A DNA stretch of 11,993 nucleotides, from NCBI GenBank assembly GCA_027575765.1, contig JANBPT010001235.1, forward strand, positions 1 through 11,993. The letters run 5' to 3'. Shown one piece after another: positions 7,955 through 11,993 of this stretch. The stretch comes from Tieghemiomyces parasiticus (Eukaryota; Kickxellomycota; Dimargaritomycetes; Dimargaritales; Dimargaritaceae). Every line of letters starts with the position of its first letter. Within the stretch, counting starts at the first letter, position 1. The translations under genes were made by a program, and so were the position numbers. The notes below the pieces were generated by a model. The model was not told the DNA's origin and searched no databases. It worked only from the letters and a program-made list of their open reading frames with translations.

Positions 7955-10900
7955 ATGCGTCTTCACCTTGGTTCGCTGGCTCCATTAGGTGGCGGCTCCG
8001 CCGCCTGGCCCCTAGTCATAGGTATCTCCCTCCTGCTTCAGGCCACGCTCACCGCCGCCACCGCCATTTATCAGGATCAGGCCGGCCTTGCCGACTGGTA
8101 AGTGACCAGCCAGTTGCGATGTCCAACGAGGGCCGTGCCGCCACGACGCTGCTCACTTGATACGACATCGTTGCTACGACCATGGTCTCACCTACCTTAA
8201 ACTAAGCCGTTCAAACATATGTATGTCACCCCCCTCGACCACCCTCGAAACTCAGGCAACAGAAGCATATCGGCGTGCCCATTCTCACGCAAATTAGTCG
8301 GCAGGGTGAGAACACCCATATTGTGGTGGCGACCGACAAGAACGTACTAGCGGTCCTTGATCCTCTGACTGATCATCTCGTCTGGCGGCACGTGCTGGAT
8401 GCCAATGACACTATCCAAACCCTGGCTGTCGTAGGCCCCCGCGTAGTAACCCTCACCACTCGCTTTGTACGCGCCTGGGATCTGCACACCGCCTTCATGA
8501 TCTGGGAGCATCGTATCATGCCCTCGGCGGCCCCCGCTGTGACCGGCCTGGCGGCGTTCCCTGACCTACAGGATCCCGCTATAGTGGTGCTCGACGCAGA
8601 TCGTCGCGTCACCCGTTACCGCGCCGTCGACGGCACTGCCCAATGGGCAACCGAAGCCGAGGATGCCGACGTAGATTACACCCGTGTGTTCGCGGCGGAG
8701 GGCAACGTGTTCCTCCTCGGTAATGACCGTGCCGCCCTCGCCCCTTCCCGGGTTCGTCTCGCCACTGTCCACCTGGCAACCGGCTTATTTAGCAGCCTGT
8801 ACGATACTGCGCCGGCCCACACCCCGCACGAGCTGGCCCTCCTCGCCCCTGCCGCTGATTCGGCCTGGTTGGCCTGGCTCGCGCCGGAGGGTCTCGTAAT
8901 CAACCGCGTAGGGCACCCCAAGCTGATCCGCACTTTCGGTACCCACGACCTGGGTTTGTCGGCAGAGGGATTGTCGGGTGCTGTTATTACGACGGGTGAT
9001 CCCTCCGCCACCACAGGCTTCCTGCTCACCGGATCCCGCGCAACCCATGCTGTCATGGTGACGTTCGACACCGACGGCTACCCAGTGGCCACCGTAAGCA
9101 CAGTGCGAGATGCCATACCCAACCAATTAGCCACGGTAGGGGCCGGTGCTAGAGGAGAACCCCTGGTGGCGACGTTGGATCCCGGCGCGGATGTCGTGGT
9201 GGTTCGCGTCCATTCTCTTGCCCAAGGCGACCAACAGCTAGCTATTACACTTCCCTACCCAGCGACTACTGTCGGTCCTGCCATTAGTCTAGACCTCGTG
9301 CCTGGCACCGACTTTTTCGGCACCGCCGTGCTGGTCCGGTTTGCCAGTGGCCGCCTCGTTTTGGCTGACGCCCAGACCGTCCGTTGGGCTCGCGAGGAGG
9401 CCTTAGCCCACGTGGTTGACTTTACTTGGCTTGACCTCCCGGACGCGCACCAGTGGTCTGAGGATCGAGACGAACTGGCCGAGAGCCCCGCTGTGACCGA
9501 GTCCAGTGGACCCGTGACGCGCTACCTACGCCGTTGTGCCGTTCACCTCAACCAGCTTCGTAACCTGGTTAGTTCCGCCGGGCATGCCATTCTACCTTTC
9601 CTTCGAATCCTAGCCCCCGCGACCTCCACTTCCACCGCCGGACCGGTCTTCGGCGCCCAAGACGGCGATGCCTTTGGTATCCGCAAACTGGCCGTGTTCC
9701 TTTCCGCTCCGGGTACCCTCGTTGCGCTGGATACCCTTCACGGTTCGGTGGCCTGGGTGCTCTACCTGCCAGCTCTCGACGCGCGTCTGGCCGGTACGAA
9801 GTTTACTCATCTTTTCACCACCCGGACCGCCGCGGCTCGATTCCCGCCGATCTTCAGCGCCGTGGGCCGAGGCGATCAGAACGGCGTTTATGTGGTGCGC
9901 CTAGATGGACTTACCGGCAAAGTCTTTACCTCCGACCAATTCCCTGAGTTCCTCAGTGTCCTCTCCGTCCCAGCGACCCATGTCTACCAGTTGCCCTTCG
10001 AGGAGGTCATTGACCGGTTCCACCCGCTCGTCTTTCTGTACCCCGATGGGGAAACGCCTGCCCGCCTGCGCCTCCTACCGAATACCCCGGCTGTGCGCAA
10101 AGACATTCAGCGCCGTGCGGCACACCTCACCTTCCTAGCGGGACCCATGGTACCCGCAGCCCTAACTAGCCACACGCTTGACGCGGGAAGCACCCTAGGC
10201 GGTTACCGACCGGTCGTGACCGACCTCGCTTCGACCGTCTTGCCCACATTAGGCCTATGGAAGCTCCCTTTAGCGACAGACGAGCGTATCGTGGCGGTTC
10301 AGCCCGTTTCTACCAACGCTGCCGTAGCCTCCCTGGGGCGTGTCTTAGGCAACCGCTCCGTGCTTTACAAGTACCTCAATCCGGGTGTTGTGGCGGTGGC
10401 CACCATGCGATCGGTGACTGAGCAGCAAACCGGAGAACCCACAGGCATCCTTGGGCTTTACCTGGTCGATGCTGTATCTGGCGCTCTCCTCCACCGCGCC
10501 ATCCACCATGGGATTGACTTCGACCCGGCCCACCACCCGGTCCACCTGGTGGGCTGCGAAAACTGGCTTGTCTACCAGTACTGGTCATCCGCAGGCCACG
10601 GCTCCGCGTCTTCCCCGGTGGCGGCGGCCAGCGGCTATGTGACTGTCGCCCTCGACCTCTACACCAGCTCTACCCCAGACACTCGCGGCCCCGCCAGTGT
10701 GTTCAGCTCCTGGCAGGGCCTCCGACCCCACGTCATTAGCCAGGCTTTTATGCTGCCCGAGCAAGTCACTGCCTTGGGCGTTACCACCACCCGGAATGGC
10801 GTTGCCGTCCGTGAGGTCATTATGGCCCTGGCCTCGGGCCGTATCGTAGGGCTGCCGCGCGTCCTCCTCGACCCCCGCCGGCCGCTCGCAGATCCCACCG

Positions 10901-11220
10901 AGGACCAGAAGCTCGAGGGACTCATGCGGTACGACCCGCTTCTGCCCAACAACCCGCGGTGGACCCTCAGCCACTACCATCAAGTTCTCGGCGTCCAAAG
11001 CCTTCATTCTGCGCCGGCTAAACTAGAATCCACATCGCTGGTTCTGGCCTATGGCCTCGACCTGTTCTTTACCCGCGTCAGTCCGTCGGGGACATTTGAC
11101 CGGTTGAGTGAATCGTTCAGCAAACCGATGTTGCTAGCCACCCTCGTGGCCCTGATCGCTTCCCTATTTGTGGCGGGGCCTATGGTGCGTCGCAAGGCTC
11201 TGATGGAGGCTTGGGCCTAA
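7955..11220 (+). CDS. EMC1: EMC1, ER membrane protein complex subunit 1, two exons
   Basis: The model joins exon 1 (7955-8097) to exon 2 (8256-11220), giving 1035 residues, similar to other EMC1 proteins (about 1,000). EMC1 is the large lumenal scaffold of the EMC insertase for tail-anchored and multipass membrane proteins. The first ATG, after TTCGCC, begins a signal peptide with a hydrophobic core at about 18-33 and likely cleavage near 35-37. The mature N-terminus IYQDQAGLADWQQKHIG is typical of the family. Beta-propeller (PQQ-like) repeats follow, for example VLAVLDPLTDHLVWRHVLD. The C-terminal EMC1 domain includes GLPRVLLDPRRP (from 913) and SLVLAYGLDLFFTRVSPSG. One membrane helix lies at about 1005-1025, and a short basic cytosolic tail ends MVRRKALMEAWA. 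No breaks are seen. The gene is divergent to VPS11. Confidence 0.95.
8098..8255 (+). other. Intron of EMC1
   Basis: This is a 158-nt phase 2 intron, GACTG|GTAAGT ... AACTCAG|GCAAC. A branch site ACTAAG has its A at 8205, 50 nt before the AG. Splicing restores a Trp codon and gives ADWQQKHIGVP, matching the conserved DWxxxxIG start of mature EMC1. The alternative acceptor CAACAG (8261) would leave the wrong phase. Confidence 0.9.
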
Positions 11221-11436
11221 GCAGCTGGCGCGTACTTATTTTCGACTTCATTGTTCGCTGAGCTAAATCTCGAACAAATTTTTATGGTCTCTACTACTAG
11301 ACCCAGCGAAGGTCGCCCTAGAGCACAGCCACAGGTCATGTCACTACTTCTACCAGCATCGATACAGTAACTTTACTAAACTAAACCGCAAATGCTCGGC
11401 CAACCGTGAATGAACTCCATCCAAAAATGGAACACG

Positions 11437-11442
11437 AATAAA
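11437..11442 (+). terminator. Possible EMC1 poly(A) signal AATAAA
   Basis: A canonical AATAAA hexamer within GAATAAAATAACTT lies about 217 nt past the EMC1 stop codon, on the sense strand, in AT-rich sequence. The distance is plausible for a fungal 3' UTR, but AT-rich DNA produces such hexamers by chance. Confidence 0.35.
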
Positions 11443-11505
11443 ATAACTTACCAGTTATTTAACAAGAATGCGGTGGAAGAAAAGTATGCTTGGCAAAACT
11501 AAGTG

Positions 11506-11540
11506 ATATACATATATATATTTATATATCTGTATAAATA
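11506..11540. repeat. TA-rich low-complexity tract
   Basis: This is a 35-bp run of almost only A and T, with imperfect TA dinucleotide repeats (CATATATATATTTATATATC at its centre). It lies between EMC1 and the right repeat arm. Confidence 0.8.
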
Positions 11541-11685
11541 TCGAAACCAGGCCCACGTCTCTTGTGGTAGACTTCACCTTAATAATCCCGGGTAGGCGTT
11601 TAACGATGGACCTTCTCTAACCAAGTTTGATACTGCCTAGATGTAAGCTTATTCCACAAATAGCTTTATAAGCTACGCACAACAT

Positions 11686-11993
11686 ATAAACCCCCAACTG
11701 TAAGCCAGAAAGCGGTGCCCAGAGACTATCCCTTCGCTATACTCAATGTGCCGTCAGAGGAGCGAAAGGTACGTCCACATTGGAGCGACCCTGGCTATGG
11801 GATAAGCCGGTGTTTACCCGCGAGGGGCCAAGGGCTTAACAGACTGGTGCCAGCGCCCCCGCTCGAGCCACTGCACGCCGTCCACCGGTCCTGGCGTAGA
11901 GCGGGGCGTACGTCCACTCTGCCCCGGTGACCCGGAGGCCTGGCCGACAAACCACACGCGAAAAAGGACAAGAAAAGGGAGAAGCAAAAGAAG
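11686..11993 (-). repeat. Right arm of terminal inverted repeat
   Basis: This is the inverted partner of 1-308, about 98% identical, and it ends on the last base of the window just as the left arm starts on the first. Compared with the left arm it has T for C at 78, C for T at 133, A for G at 146, A for G at 198, T for C at 223 and G for A at 231 (left-arm coordinates and orientation). The outermost 77 bases are identical. I see no transposase, reverse transcriptase or telomeric repeat in either arm. Confidence 0.95.

Larger units (their letters stand above)
11221..11685. other. AT-rich 3' flank of EMC1
   Basis: There is no gene between the EMC1 stop and the right repeat arm. The stretch should hold the EMC1 3' UTR and polyadenylation site. 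The remainder is AT-rich and includes the TA tract listed separately. Confidence 0.6.

Noticed and set aside
11506..11540. TA-rich tract as a replication origin or centromere-like element
   Set aside because: It is a single short AT tract in a 3' flank, with no other supporting feature.
1..11993. The whole window as a linear plasmid or large transposon with terminal inverted repeats
   Set aside because: The cargo is three ordinary housekeeping genes with no polymerase, transposase or terminal protein, and the exact 77-base end match is better explained by assembly.

Overview
The window looks like nuclear DNA from a fungus. It carries three eukaryotic housekeeping genes, each with a large 3' exon and one short GT-AG intron near its 5' end. 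The introns have recognisable CTAAY-like branch sites, the coding regions are GC-rich, and the flanks are AT-richer. The gene structures and the HOPS, EMC and PDH families fit a fungus. An early-diverging (zygomycete-grade) lineage is my guess, because the PDH protein X still has an E2-like core that budding-yeast Pdx1 lacks. The lineage is not proven from this window.

Layout. 1-308 (perhaps to 320) is one arm of an inverted repeat whose other arm is 11686-11993. 309-1226 is AT-richer DNA with no convincing gene. 1227-3051 (minus) is the E3-binding protein X of the pyruvate dehydrogenase complex, in two exons. 3052-4034 holds the 5' flank of that gene and the 3' flank of the next, with no supported gene. 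4035-7260 (minus) is VPS11, the RING-H2 core subunit of HOPS/CORVET, in two exons. 7261-7954 is the intergenic region shared by two divergent genes. 7955-11220 (plus) is EMC1, the large lumenal subunit of the ER membrane protein complex, in two exons. 11221-11685 is AT-rich 3' flank with a TA-rich tract.

The three genes do not form a pathway. They act in the mitochondrial matrix (PDH assembly), on endosome/vacuole membranes (tethering) and in the ER membrane (protein insertion). Each looks intact. I joined exons by eye: the protein X and EMC1 junctions are strong, while the VPS11 5' splice site has competing candidates.

I found no convincing new biological system. The points most worth a second look are: (a) inverted repeat arms that start exactly at the two window ends and match perfectly for exactly 77 bases, which suggests the window is a complete short-read contig ending at a shared assembly-graph k-mer; (b) six differences between the arms, all transitions at CpG or CpA sites; (c) a protein X whose catalytic His is Glu and whose core carries a long Ala/Pro/Thr-rich insertion; (d) three introns with nearly the same length and unusually distant branch sites.
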